A stretch of DNA of 64,000 nt from Verrucomicrobiales bacterium (GTDB taxonomy: Bacteria; Verrucomicrobiota; Verrucomicrobiia; Limisphaerales; J093). Positions within the stretch are counted from its first letter, which is position 1. Each line of letters begins with the position of its first letter. Both the position numbers and the translations under genes were made by a program. Below, piece by piece: positions 33,002 to 41,338 of the stretch. Under the pieces are notes generated by a model. It worked only from the letters and a program-made list of their open reading frames with translations, was not told the DNA's origin and searched no databases. The stretch spans positions 1 to 64,000 of the forward strand of contig JABTUJ010000022.1 in assembly GCA_015075445.1 (NCBI GenBank), written 5' to 3'.

Positions 33002-33148
33002 AACTGGAACCAGCCCTGCATCAAGTACCTGTCCAGGCATCTGGATCACTCGAGAAAGGACGTCGTAGCGGTCCGGCATTTCGAGCCCGCAGCCGGCGTC
33101 ATCGAACAGGCGGCTCGCGCTCGATCTCGTGTCCTTGGTAGGCTTTGA
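33002..33148 (+). pseudogene. Possible remnant of a DUF3310-type phage gene
   Basis: A short open stretch ending at a TGA (33146-33148) contains NWNQPCIKYLSRH and VVAVRHFEPAAGVIEQA. The W-N-x-x-C-I-K-Y-L-S-R pattern with a second helix about 15 residues later is typical of the small DUF3310 proteins found in phages. There is no upstream start that fits, so it would be a decayed C-terminal half. It lies directly before the AlbA_2/ParA pair and hints at mobile-element ancestry. This is a by-eye match only. Confidence 0.3.
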
Positions 33149-33153
33149 ACACG

Positions 33154-34362
33154 ATGATGCGATATAGCGATGCGGAGCTTGAAAAGCTGTTGAACGAAAC
33201 GGAATCCGATCTGGCCGAGCGTAAGGAAACGTGGCAGGGCGATGCGCCCGACAAGGGGCGGCAGGCAGTCTGTGCGTTCGCAAATGATCTACCGGACCAT
33301 GGCAGGCCCGGCGTGTTGTTCGTCGGCGCCAAAGACGACGGATCGCCCTCGCGCCTGTCGATAACCGACGACCTCCTCCGCACCCTGGCAGACATCAAGA
33401 CCGACGGGCAGATTCTCCCGCCCCCAACCTTGCTCGTTGAGAAGCGTATTCTGGAGGGGACGGAAATGGCTGTGGTCACCGTGCAACCTGCGGACGCCCC
33501 TCCGGTCCGTTACCGGGGCCGGATCTGGATTCGGCTTGGACCCCGGCGCGGGATCGCCACCGCACAGGATGAGCGCATCTTGAATGAGAAGCGCCGACAT
33601 CGCGACCTGCCCTTCGACCTGCAACCGATCCCATCCTCGGCGGTTACCGATCTGAACCGTCGCTTGTTCGAGGAGGACTATCTCCCCGCGGCATTCGCGC
33701 CGGACATCCTCGCCGCGAACGACCGCAGTTACGAGGAGCGCCTCGCCGCCTGCCGGATGATCGCCGCCGCTGACCAACCCACGCCAACGATGCTCGGGAT
33801 GCTCGTCCTGGGCGTGCGTCCGGAGGACTACATTGGTGGCGACTACATCCAGTTTCTTCGGATCGGCGGCAGCAAGCTCAGCGATCCCATCCTGGACTCG
33901 AAGCGTGTCTCCGGGCCGCTGGCTTCGCTGCTGCGCGAATTGGACGTGGTGCTGGCAGCCTACGTGCAGACCCGCGTGGACCCCACCGCCGGTCCGGTGG
34001 AAAAGCGGGCTTCCAACTATCCGTTGCCCGCGCTGCAACAGTTGGTCCGCAACGCGGTGATGCACCGCACCTACGAAGCAACCAACGCGCCGGTTCGCAT
34101 CACGTGGTTCAACGACCGGGTCGAGATCCTCAGCCCCGGCGGCCCCTTTGGCAGGGTAACCATCGAGAACTTCGGCCAGCCAGGCGTCGTGGACTACCGG
34201 AACCGCAACCTCGCCGAAGCGATGCGAGTGCTTGGCTTCGTCCAGCGCTTCGGCGTGGGACTGGCCATCGCTCGCCAGCAGTTGACCAATAACGGCAATC
34301 CTCCCTTGGAGTTGCTGCCTGCCCAAAACCATGTCCTGGTCACCCTTCGCCCTGCCCCATGA
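33154..34362 (+). CDS. AlbA_2 and GHKL-ATPase domain protein (schlafen-like regulator type)
   Basis: The 402-residue protein has an AlbA_2 DNA/RNA-binding domain at about 5-120, with DLAERKETWQG, AVCAFANDLPDHGRPGVLFVGAKDDG and the later VRYRGRIWIRLG. A middle helical part follows. The C-terminal third looks like the HATPase_c_4 fold, with LQQLVRNAVMHRTYE, VEILSPGGPFG and RFGVGLAIARQQL. Proteins of this type are usually called putative transcriptional regulators or ATP-binding proteins; several occur in islands and defence loci. Its stop overlaps the parA start by four bases. ATG 33154 is used rather than the TTG before it. Sequence near the start is less GC-rich than its surroundings. Confidence 0.85.
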   Translation: MMRYSDAELEKLLNETESDLAERKETWQGDAPDKGRQAVCAFANDLPDHGRPGVLFVGAKDDGSPSRLSITDDLLRTLADIKTDGQILPPPTLLVEKRILEGTEMAVVTVQPADAPPVRYRGRIWIRLGPRRGIATAQDERILNEKRRHRDLPFDLQPIPSSAVTDLNRRLFEEDYLPAAFAPDILAANDRSYEERLAACRMIAAADQPTPTMLGMLVLGVRPEDYIGGDYIQFLRIGGSKLSDPILDSKRVSGPLASLLRELDVVLAAYVQTRVDPTAGPVEKRASNYPLPALQQLVRNAVMHRTYEATNAPVRITWFNDRVEILSPGGPFGRVTIENFGQPGVVDYRNRNLAEAMRVLGFVQRFGVGLAIARQQLTNNGNPPLELLPAQNHVLVTLRPAP

Positions 34363-35366
34363 GCACACCCGTCATCACCTTCTTCAACAACAAAGGCGGC
34401 GTCGGCAAGACCTCGCTCGTCTATCACCTTTCCTGGATGTGCTCCGAAATGGGGCACCGTGTCCTGGCCCTGGACCTTGATCCGCAGGCCAACCTCACCG
34501 CGGCGTTCCTGGAGGAAGACAGGTTGGAAGAGCTTTGGGAGAACTCGACCGGCCCCGTCACCATCTACCGGGCAGTTCAACCGCTCCTGGAGGTGGGCGA
34601 TTTGCAGGAGCCGGTGCTCATCAACCTGGCCCGCGGTTTGCATCTCATTCCGGGCGACGTGGCCCTCGCTGGTTTCGAGGAGGCGCTCTCGAACGTCTGG
34701 CCCGACAGCATGGGGGACAGCAACCTCTACCGGTCCTTCCGGATTCTGACCGCCTTTTGGCAAGTAGCCCAGATGGCGGCCCGCCGCGTCCAGGCCGACC
34801 TCATCCTGGCGGATGTCGGCCCGAACCTCGGTGCCATCAACCGGTCGGTGCTCATCGGAACCGACCACGTCGTGATTCCGTTGGGTGCGGACCTCTTCTC
34901 GTTGCAGGGTCTCAAGAACCTCGGGCCGACGCTACGCTCGTGGCGCACCCTGTGGCGCAAGCGGCTGGAGAACTGGCAGACCCCGTCGTTCGAACTGCCC
35001 CTAGGGGCCATGCGCCCGGTGGGCTACATCGTCCAACAGCACAGTGTCCGGTTGAGCCGCCCCGTGAAGGCCTATGACCGGTGGGTGAACCGGATGCCAG
35101 GGGTCTATCACCAAAGCGTCCTCGGCGAAACGGAGGGCGCAGCCCTGGCCCCGGCTGGCGATCCTCACTGCCTGGCCACACTGAAACACTACCGCAGTCT
35201 CATTCCAATGGCCCAGGAAGCGCGCACTCCGATCTTCGCTTTGACCCCGGCTCAAGGGGCTATCGGTAGCCACGCCGTCGCGGTGCACGAGGCCTACGCT
35301 GACTTCCAAGCGTTGGCAGCCAGGGTTCTCACCCAGATCGTTGCGTCGCCGCGGCGCTCTCCCTGA
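34359..35366 (+). CDS. ParA-family ATPase paired with the AlbA_2 protein
   Basis: The 335-residue protein has the deviant Walker A NKGGVGKTS (11-19), Walker A' DLDPQAN (39-45) and Walker B LILADVGPN with Asp152. This defines a ParA/Soj-type ATPase. No parB, no parS-like sites and no replication gene are nearby, so it is unlikely to be a standard chromosome or plasmid partition gene. About 90 residues in the C-terminal half (after KRLENWQTPSFELPLG) are beyond the usual ParA core and could hold a partner-specific surface. Tight coupling to the AlbA_2 gene points to a shared function that is not known. Confidence 0.85.
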   Translation: MSTPVITFFNNKGGVGKTSLVYHLSWMCSEMGHRVLALDLDPQANLTAAFLEEDRLEELWENSTGPVTIYRAVQPLLEVGDLQEPVLINLARGLHLIPGDVALAGFEEALSNVWPDSMGDSNLYRSFRILTAFWQVAQMAARRVQADLILADVGPNLGAINRSVLIGTDHVVIPLGADLFSLQGLKNLGPTLRSWRTLWRKRLENWQTPSFELPLGAMRPVGYIVQQHSVRLSRPVKAYDRWVNRMPGVYHQSVLGETEGAALAPAGDPHCLATLKHYRSLIPMAQEARTPIFALTPAQGAIGSHAVAVHEAYADFQALAARVLTQIVASPRRSP

Positions 35367-35466
35367 GCCGTTCTGCCTCCGACCTGGCGTCGCCGCCGGT
35401 TCGGACCGCGGGCGCGATGGGGAACAACGCGTGGACAACCCGGCGCGCGCGGATCGGCAAAAGCCT

Positions 35467-35495
35467 TTGACGCTGATCGGGTCCGCCGCTAACCA
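35467..35495 (+). promoter_or_regulatory. Candidate promoter of the exbB-pal envelope operon
   Basis: TTGACG (35467-35472) and TAACCA (35490-35495) are 17 bp apart. The ATG of exbB is at 35530, so this operon would have a leader of about 28 bases, unlike the short-leader genes elsewhere. The rest of 35367-35529 shows no gene. Confidence 0.4.
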
Positions 35496-35529
35496 TCCCC
35501 GAAAACGTGCCCGAACCGCACGGTGTTGG

Positions 35530-36276
35530 ATGATCACCGGTATCCCAATCTTCGGCCGCAGCGAGCTGGACCTGCTTTACATCTGGAATCAGGCCACGTT
35601 CGAAGGCAAAGCCATCATCATCCTGCTCCTGCTCTTCTCGATCATCGCGTGGTCCATCATGGCCACGAAGGCGGTCGAGATGCGCCAGGCCCGCAAGCTC
35701 AACGGCTACTTCGACGCCGAGTTCCGCAGCCAGCGCAACGTGCTCGCCATTTTCGACCGGCGCGTGCAGGTCGATGGCTGCCCCCTCTTCGCCGTGTACC
35801 AGGGCGGCTGCCAGGAGCTCGACACCCGCTTGCGCACCCGGGAAGGCGGCCGGCGACCCCGGGCCAGCCTCACCGCGATGGAGCACGTCAAGCGCACGCT
35901 CGAACGCGGCGTCGCCCAGCAATCCCTCAAGCTCGAGTCCGGTCTCATCCTGCTGGCCATCGCCGTGTCCGGCGCCCCGTTCCTCGGCCTGCTGGGCACG
36001 GTCTGGGGAGTCATGAGCGCCTTCAGCGGCGTGGCCAAGGCCGCCGTGGCGGGCGGCCGGGCGGACCTGGCCGCCATGGCACCCGGCGTGGCCGCCGCCC
36101 TCATCACCACCGTGGCCGGCCTGCTCGTCGCCATCCCCTCGATGTTCGGCTACAACTGGCTCGTCCATAATCTGCGCGTCCTGACGGTCGAGCTGGACAA
36201 CTTCGCGCAGGAACTCGCCTCGAAGATGGAGACCGAATTCCTCCGCGAGGAGGACGAGGAAACCGTCCCCGGCTGA
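35530..36276 (+). CDS. MotA/TolQ/ExbB proton channel protein
   Basis: The 248-residue protein has the three-helix TolQ/ExbB layout: a first helix near residues 25-45 (AIIILLLLFSIIAWSIM), a long cytoplasmic loop, and the paired helices containing APFLGLLGTVWGVMSAF and VAAALITTVAGLLVAIP, the family's conserved core. It forms a proton channel with the TolR/ExbD protein that follows 19 bp later. The frame extends upstream but ATG 35530 gives the normal N-terminus. The presence of tolB and pal downstream favours a TolQ role over an ExbB role. Confidence 0.9.
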   Translation: MITGIPIFGRSELDLLYIWNQATFEGKAIIILLLLFSIIAWSIMATKAVEMRQARKLNGYFDAEFRSQRNVLAIFDRRVQVDGCPLFAVYQGGCQELDTRLRTREGGRRPRASLTAMEHVKRTLERGVAQQSLKLESGLILLAIAVSGAPFLGLLGTVWGVMSAFSGVAKAAVAGGRADLAAMAPGVAAALITTVAGLLVAIPSMFGYNWLVHNLRVLTVELDNFAQELASKMETEFLREEDEETVPG

Positions 36277-36295
36277 CGGCCGGGACCCGCGTCGC

Positions 36296-36715
36296 ATGCG
36301 CCGCTTCTCGCAACGCAACGCGCTGGTGACGTTGAGCGACATCAACATCACCCCGCTCCTGGACCTTGCCTTCGTGCTGCTGATCATCTTCGTCATCACC
36401 ACGCCGCTGCTCGAGCAGAGCCTGGATCTGCGCCTTCCCGAGGGCGGGCAGGCCGTGCAACGGGTGCCGCGCGAGAACATCCGGGTCGTGGACGTGGACA
36501 AGCAGGGGCGATATTTCATCGACCGCACGGGTTTCTCCCTCGAGCAACTCGAGCAGACGCTCGTGCGTGAGGCCCAGGCCAACCCGGAGCTGGTCGTGCG
36601 GATCCGCGCGGACCGGGAAAGCCAGGCCCGCCACTTCTATCCCCTGATTGACCGCCTACTGCGCAACAACCTCACCAGAATCTCGCTCGCCACCGAGCCG
36701 TCTAACCCTCGATGA
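36296..36715 (+). CDS. ExbD/TolR biopolymer transport protein
   Basis: At 139 residues it has one N-terminal membrane helix with the key Asp in NITPLLDLAFVLLIIFVI, followed by a periplasmic domain. This is the ExbD/TolR family, the second part of the proton-driven motor. Its stop overlaps the start of the next gene by four bases (ATGA), so the TonB/TolA-like protein is made in step with it. No damage is seen. Confidence 0.92.
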   Translation: MRRFSQRNALVTLSDINITPLLDLAFVLLIIFVITTPLLEQSLDLRLPEGGQAVQRVPRENIRVVDVDKQGRYFIDRTGFSLEQLEQTLVREAQANPELVVRIRADRESQARHFYPLIDRLLRNNLTRISLATEPSNPR

Positions 36716-37578
36716 AAAGGCTCGAACGCGAATGCCTGGCTGCCTCGCTCGTCCTGCACACCGTGCTGCTGGTGCTGCTGGTGGTGGGGTCGGGATTCTC
36801 CGCCCGCGAGCGACCCACCGAGGAGGTTACCCTCCTGACCTTCATCCCGGATCACCTGACGGATTCCCCGTTCCAGGGAGGGGGCTCGCCTTCGCCCCCC
36901 CCGGCACAGCCCGCCCCGCCCGTGGTCACGCCACCCGCCCCGGCTCCGCCCCCATCGCCGGCACCCGAGCCCAGGACACCACCCCGCGTCGAACCACCGC
37001 CCAAACCCGCGCCCGCCCCCAAGAAGCCCGAACCGGCCCCGGAACCGGCCCCGCCCCCCCGCCGCATCGAGCCCAGTCTCAAGCCCGTCACCCGGCCGCC
37101 GGATCGCACCCAGGTCGACCGCGAGCAGGCCGCGGCCCGGGAACGCGCGCAGGAGGAGGCGCAAGCCCGGCGCCTCGCCGAGATCCGCGGGCAGCGCGTC
37201 AACCGCCTGGTGACTGGCCTCCAGCAGAACCTCTCCAGCAGCACGAGCGTTACCGTCCCCGGCACGGGCGGCGCCACGTACGCCAGTTACAAGAGTTACG
37301 TGGACCTCATCTACCGCACCGCCTGGGCCCCACTCAAGCCGCGCGAGACCACCGATGCCAGCGCTTCCGTGCTCGTCCGCGTGGTCATCGCACGCGACGG
37401 CACGGTCATCTCGAGCGAGATCCGTCGCCGCTCCGGCAACGCCGTCCTCGACCAATCCGTCCGCGCCACGCTGGATCGTGTGCGCACCATCGGACGCCCT
37501 TTCCCCGAAGGCGCGCGGGATTCCCAGCGCGATTTTGACATCGAGTTCAACCTCCAATCCACCGGCGCGGCCGGCTAG
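36712..37578 (+). CDS. TonB/TolA-type energy transducer
   Basis: The 288-residue protein has an N-terminal membrane anchor (AASLVLHTVLLVLLVVGSGF), a long Pro/Ala-rich span (about 58-125) crossing the periplasm, a short charged coiled stretch rich in Arg/Glu/Ala, and a C-terminal TonB-like domain with VLVRVVIARDGTVISSEIRRRSGN. It transmits motor energy to outer-membrane partners. TonB and TolA cannot be told apart with certainty; the downstream tolB and pal favour TolA, while the Pro-rich spacer is more TonB-like. It could serve the receptor at 25-27.9 kb. Confidence 0.85.
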   Translation: MKRLERECLAASLVLHTVLLVLLVVGSGFSARERPTEEVTLLTFIPDHLTDSPFQGGGSPSPPPAQPAPPVVTPPAPAPPPSPAPEPRTPPRVEPPPKPAPAPKKPEPAPEPAPPPRRIEPSLKPVTRPPDRTQVDREQAAARERAQEEAQARRLAEIRGQRVNRLVTGLQQNLSSSTSVTVPGTGGATYASYKSYVDLIYRTAWAPLKPRETTDASASVLVRVVIARDGTVISSEIRRRSGNAVLDQSVRATLDRVRTIGRPFPEGARDSQRDFDIEFNLQSTGAAG

Positions 37579-37594
37579 TCCTCCCTTTCACGTC

Positions 37595-38764
37595 ATGCGT
37601 TCTCCTGCTTTGCTCCTGATCGGCGGGTTCACCCTCGCCACCTTGCTCACCCCCCTCCGCGCCGCGGAAGCCATCAAGATCACCGAGTACGCCACCGCCA
37701 CCCAGAAGCCCATCCCCATCGCCCTGGTGGGTTACACCGGCGAGGTCGCCGCGGTCCTCGAATTCGATCTGTTCGTCGTGGGGTTCAAGACCGTGTCCGA
37801 GGACGCCGCCCAGTTCACCTTGCGGGGCGGCAATCGCGACCAGGTCGAGGGACGGCTCACCGACAACGTGAGCAAGGCGGTCAAGCTGGCCAAGACCTAC
37901 ACCGGCGGGACCCTCCGCGCCCAGGCCCACGCGCTGGCGGATGACGTGGTCCAGGCGATCACCGGCCAGCCCGGCATCGCCCGCAGCAAGATCGCCTTCA
38001 AGGTGGTGAAAGGCCGCTCGAGCGAGATCTACGTGGCCGACTACGACGGCTTCGGCGCGCGTGCCATGACCCAGGACGGCTCGGTGGTGGCGGCGCCCGC
38101 CTGGGTGCCCGGCCAGCGGAAGCTCTACTATGTCACGTACAAGTTCGGCAACGCCGACATCCTCGGACACGACCTCGGCAGCGGCGCGCGTCAGCTCGTG
38201 GCGCGTTACACCGGCTCGAACATCACCCCCGCGCTGTCGCCCGACGGCAAGCGCGTGGCCATGATCCTGAGCAAGGGCGGCAACCCCGACCTGTACGTGG
38301 CGGACCTCGACGGCGGGAACCTGCGGCAGTTGACGAAGACTCCGGAGGACGAATCGTCCCCCTGCTGGTCCCCGGACGGCCGGACGATCTGCGTGGCCAC
38401 CCGCATGGGCGGGCGCCGCGTCCTGGCCACCATCCCGGCCGCCGGCGGCAAGCTCACCCGCCTCGTCACCGCCGGCGTGGCCAACCCCTCGGAACCCGAC
38501 TGGTCGCCGGACGGCCGGTGGATCGCGTTCACCGCCCAGATGCGGAACTTCGAGATCTGCGTGGTGCCGGCCAGCGGCGGTGAGGTCAAACTCTACGTCG
38601 CCGGGGAGGACCCGACCTGGGCCGGCAATTCGCGGACGCTCGCCTACACGCGGCGGGCCGGCGCGGGCAAGCGTGTCCTGTCTTTGCTTGACGTGCCCAC
38701 CAAACAATCCAAGGATTTGCCCCACACCGTCGGCGTGAGCTCGCAACCGGCGTGGGCCAAATAA
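37595..38764 (+). CDS. tolB: Tol-Pal system beta-propeller protein TolB
   Basis: The 389-residue secreted protein has a signal peptide (LLLIGGFTLATLLTPLRAAEA), a short N-terminal domain and a six-bladed propeller with repeated PDGKRVAMI, WSPDGRTICVAT and WSPDGRWIAFTA blades. TolB sits in the periplasm, binds Pal and takes part in outer-membrane constriction at division. It follows the TolA/TonB-like gene by 16 bp and precedes pal by 24 bp, the normal Tol operon order. ATG 37595 gives the signal peptide. Confidence 0.92.
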   Translation: MRSPALLLIGGFTLATLLTPLRAAEAIKITEYATATQKPIPIALVGYTGEVAAVLEFDLFVVGFKTVSEDAAQFTLRGGNRDQVEGRLTDNVSKAVKLAKTYTGGTLRAQAHALADDVVQAITGQPGIARSKIAFKVVKGRSSEIYVADYDGFGARAMTQDGSVVAAPAWVPGQRKLYYVTYKFGNADILGHDLGSGARQLVARYTGSNITPALSPDGKRVAMILSKGGNPDLYVADLDGGNLRQLTKTPEDESSPCWSPDGRTICVATRMGGRRVLATIPAAGGKLTRLVTAGVANPSEPDWSPDGRWIAFTAQMRNFEICVVPASGGEVKLYVAGEDPTWAGNSRTLAYTRRAGAGKRVLSLLDVPTKQSKDLPHTVGVSSQPAWAK

Positions 38765-38788
38765 CACGGTCTTAGCAGATTCACACAC

Positions 38789-39400
38789 ATGAAACGGACG
38801 CTTTGCCTGAATGCAATCGCGGTGGCTATCGCGGTGGTGGTTGGCGGGGTCGGCTGTCGCAAGTCCCCCAAGGCCGTGACCCCGATCCCGGCGCGGGCAA
38901 TGCGTGCGCCCGGACCCGCCACAACCCCGGGCCCCATCGGCGGCGGCGGAACGCTCGACACCCTCAACGGCCCCGGCGGCGTCGGCTCCGAGGTCAGTCC
39001 CGGGTTCGTCCCGCTCGCCGGCATGGGCGAGTTTGAAGGCATGCTGATGGACACAAACGCGTTCGCCGCCGCGACCGTGTACTTCGACTTCGACAGCTCG
39101 GTGGTGAAGTCCAGCGAGTTCGCGAAGGCCAACTCCGTCGCCGAACAGCTCAAGCTCCAGCCGACGCACAAGCTCCTCATCGACGGCCACTGCGACGAGC
39201 GCGGCACCGAGGAGTACAACCGGGCGCTGGGCGAACGCCGCGCGCTGGCGCTCCGCGAGTACCTGGTGGGCCGCGGTCTCGGGGGCGAACGCATCCGCAC
39301 GCGCAGTTGGGGTGAGGACATGCCCGCGGATCCCGGCCATGACGAACTGGCCTGGAGCCGGAACCGCCGCGGCGAGTTCATCCTCCTGCTGCCGCCGTGA
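38789..39400 (+). CDS. pal: Peptidoglycan-associated lipoprotein Pal
   Basis: The 203-residue protein has a lipoprotein signal ending VVVGGVGC, a Pro/Gly-rich linker, and an OmpA-like domain with TVYFDFDSSVVK, LLIDGHCDERGTEEYN and GERRALALREYLVGRG, which binds peptidoglycan. With TolB it ties the outer membrane to the cell wall. The longer linker (about 60 residues) and the aromatic-poor end are unremarkable. It closes the Tol operon. Confidence 0.93.
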   Translation: MKRTLCLNAIAVAIAVVVGGVGCRKSPKAVTPIPARAMRAPGPATTPGPIGGGGTLDTLNGPGGVGSEVSPGFVPLAGMGEFEGMLMDTNAFAAATVYFDFDSSVVKSSEFAKANSVAEQLKLQPTHKLLIDGHCDERGTEEYNRALGERRALALREYLVGRGLGGERIRTRSWGEDMPADPGHDELAWSRNRRGEFILLLPP

Positions 39401-39466
39401 GCCGCGCCACCGTCCCTGGCCCCAGCCCGCGAACCTCTGCCCTCCGCAGCGATCTTGTTTTGCCGC

Positions 39467-39494
39467 TTGTCCCCACGGGGTGACGGCGTATGTT
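39467..39494 (+). promoter_or_regulatory. Candidate promoter of the tatA-tatC operon
   Basis: TTGTCC (39467-39472) and TATGTT (39489-39494) are 16 bp apart and seven bases before an ATG at 39502. An ATG that overlaps the -10 box (39490) is less likely to be used, which argues for the 39502 start. Confidence 0.45.
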
Positions 39495-39501
39495 TCGCCC
39501 G

Positions 39502-39777
39502 ATGAATGTTATGGAAATCCACTCGCTCGGCTTTCTCGGTTGGCCCGAGATCATGGGCATCCTGCTGGTCATGCTGCTCCTGTTCGGTGCCAAGAAACTC
39601 CCGGAGCTCGCCAAGGGATTGGGCAAGGGTATCAACGAGTTCAAGAAGGCCTCGCGCGAGGTCCAGGATGAGCTCCAGCGAGCCGTCGAGGAAGAACCCC
39701 CTCGCAGCCCACCGCCCCCGCCCCGCCCCAGTGCCCCGGCCAACCCCACCGAACCGGTCTCCACGGCCAAGGGCTAG
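39502..39777 (+). CDS. tatA: Twin-arginine translocase subunit TatA
   Basis: The 91-residue protein starts with one membrane helix (EIMGILLVMLLLFGAKKLPEL) followed by the amphipathic helix LAKGLGKGINEFKKASRE, the standard TatA/E design, and a charged Pro-rich tail. It forms the variable pore of the Tat system for folded proteins. An ATG four codons upstream (39490) would add four residues but falls inside the -10 element. tatC follows after 24 bp. Confidence 0.9.
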   Translation: MNVMEIHSLGFLGWPEIMGILLVMLLLFGAKKLPELAKGLGKGINEFKKASREVQDELQRAVEEEPPRSPPPPPRPSAPANPTEPVSTAKG

Positions 39778-39801
39778 GTGTCTTGAAGTCGGGTGAGAGA
39801 C

Positions 39802-41277
39802 ATGGCGCAGGAGTCTCCCGGGCCGGTCGCAGCCTATTGGGAAGGCTCGAAGACCGACGTCGCCCATCCCAAGGACCCCGGCACGGTTGACCTCCACCGC
39901 GAGGCTGACCCTGTTCCTTCCCCGGAGCCGGCCGAACCCGAACCGGTATCCGAACCCGAAACGGCCGCACCCACCGTCGCCGAGCCGGCCTCGCCCAATC
40001 CCGAAGCCACCACCGTCGAGCCGGCTCCCCTTTCCCTCGAATCCCCGGACACCCTGCCGGCACCGGCTCCTGCCCTCGAATCACCCGCGGTCGAATCACC
40101 CGCCCCCGACTCACCCGCGGTCGAGTCGTCCGCCTCCGAATCACCCGCCGTCGAGGGTGTTTATCCGGCCTACCCGGGCGGAGTGAGCGCCGCCGGGTCG
40201 GCAGAAACGGATTTCGCGACCCCGGCCTCAACGGCCGCCGCCTATACGCCACCCACGGTGCCCGCCCACCGTTCGCGGCGGGCCACGCCCGTCGACGAGG
40301 AAGACGAGGAGGCCGTAGAGGAGGGCGGCGGTCCGGTCAAACCGTTCCTCGACCACCTCGAGGATCTGCGTTGGACCCTGCTGAAGGTGGTCTCCTCGAT
40401 CCTGCTTGGGACGCTGGTTTGTCTGGTGGCGAGCGACAAGCTGGTGGCCTTCCTGATGTGGCCGCTGAAGCATGCTCAACAAATGCTGCCGGTGTCCCGG
40501 CAGAAGGTGCCGCTGTTGCTGGGCACCAATGAGCTGGCCAAAGTGTCCCTCGGTTCCGTCGGTCTCCCGGCGGACTACTCGAACCGGGTGACAGCGTTGC
40601 GGTTGGCCCCGCTCGCCTTCGGGTCCAACCATGTGCTGGCCGTCCAGTTTCAGACCGAAGCCCTGCCGGCCGATTGGGACCCGAACACGGTGGTCCTGAA
40701 GAACTACGGCCCGATCAGCGCGTTCATGGTGGCCCTGAAGCTTGCGGTCTACGGCGGGCTCGTGATCGCGGCGCCGTTTGTCATCTTCTTCATCGGCCAG
40801 TTCGTGCTCCCCGCGCTGAAGGTGCGGGAGAAGGCGTTCATCTATCGGGTGGCGGGGTTTGGCAGCGTCCTGTTCTTTGCCGGCCTGGCGTTCTGCTATC
40901 TCCTGATCGTGCAGGTGGCCTTGATGGCGTCGGTGCAGTTCTCGCAGTGGATGGGTTTCGGCGCGGACGAGTGGCGGGCCGAGGATTACGTGAGCTTCGT
41001 CTCCAAGTTCATGCTGGGGATGGGGCTCAGCTTCCAGTTGCCGCTGGTGATCCTGACGATGGTGAAGGTCGGTTTCGTGGACCACGAATCCCTCTCACGT
41101 TCCCGCGCCTATTTCATTGTGGGCAACCTCGTGGCATCCGCCGTCATCACGCCTTCCGGGGATCCGCTCACCATGGTGCTCATGGCTGTGCCGCTCCAAC
41201 TGCTGTACGAAGGCTCACTGCTGATTGCCCGGCGCTGGGCCCGCCAGGAACGCGAGCGCGAGGCCGCCGAGGGGTGA
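39802..41277 (+). CDS. tatC: Twin-arginine translocase subunit TatC with long N-terminal extension
   Basis: In the 491-residue protein the conserved TatC start FLDHLEDLRWTLLK lies at 182-195, so about 180 residues of acidic, Pro/Ser/Glu-rich sequence precede it (with short repeats like AVESPAPDSPAVES). Six membrane helices follow. The first periplasmic loop (about 225-303) is enlarged by some 60 residues, and the usual Glu of the PxExF motif is replaced in PISAFMVALKL. Most TatC proteins are 230-300 residues. The core is intact, so it probably works; the extension could be a docking arm. ATG 39802 was preferred to the GTG three codons upstream. Confidence 0.9.
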   Translation: MAQESPGPVAAYWEGSKTDVAHPKDPGTVDLHREADPVPSPEPAEPEPVSEPETAAPTVAEPASPNPEATTVEPAPLSLESPDTLPAPAPALESPAVESPAPDSPAVESSASESPAVEGVYPAYPGGVSAAGSAETDFATPASTAAAYTPPTVPAHRSRRATPVDEEDEEAVEEGGGPVKPFLDHLEDLRWTLLKVVSSILLGTLVCLVASDKLVAFLMWPLKHAQQMLPVSRQKVPLLLGTNELAKVSLGSVGLPADYSNRVTALRLAPLAFGSNHVLAVQFQTEALPADWDPNTVVLKNYGPISAFMVALKLAVYGGLVIAAPFVIFFIGQFVLPALKVREKAFIYRVAGFGSVLFFAGLAFCYLLIVQVALMASVQFSQWMGFGADEWRAEDYVSFVSKFMLGMGLSFQLPLVILTMVKVGFVDHESLSRSRAYFIVGNLVASAVITPSGDPLTMVLMAVPLQLLYEGSLLIARRWARQEREREAAEG

Positions 41278-41338
41278 AGGCCCGGTTCGTCGTGCGTCCC
41301 ACCGTACCCCGGCAACCGCCCCGGCGGGCCCCCGCCGG

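Noticed and set aside
34359..35366. Chromosome partition parA
   Set aside because: No parB, parS-like palindromes, gidA/gidB or replication genes are adjacent, and the gene is coupled to an AlbA_2 gene instead.
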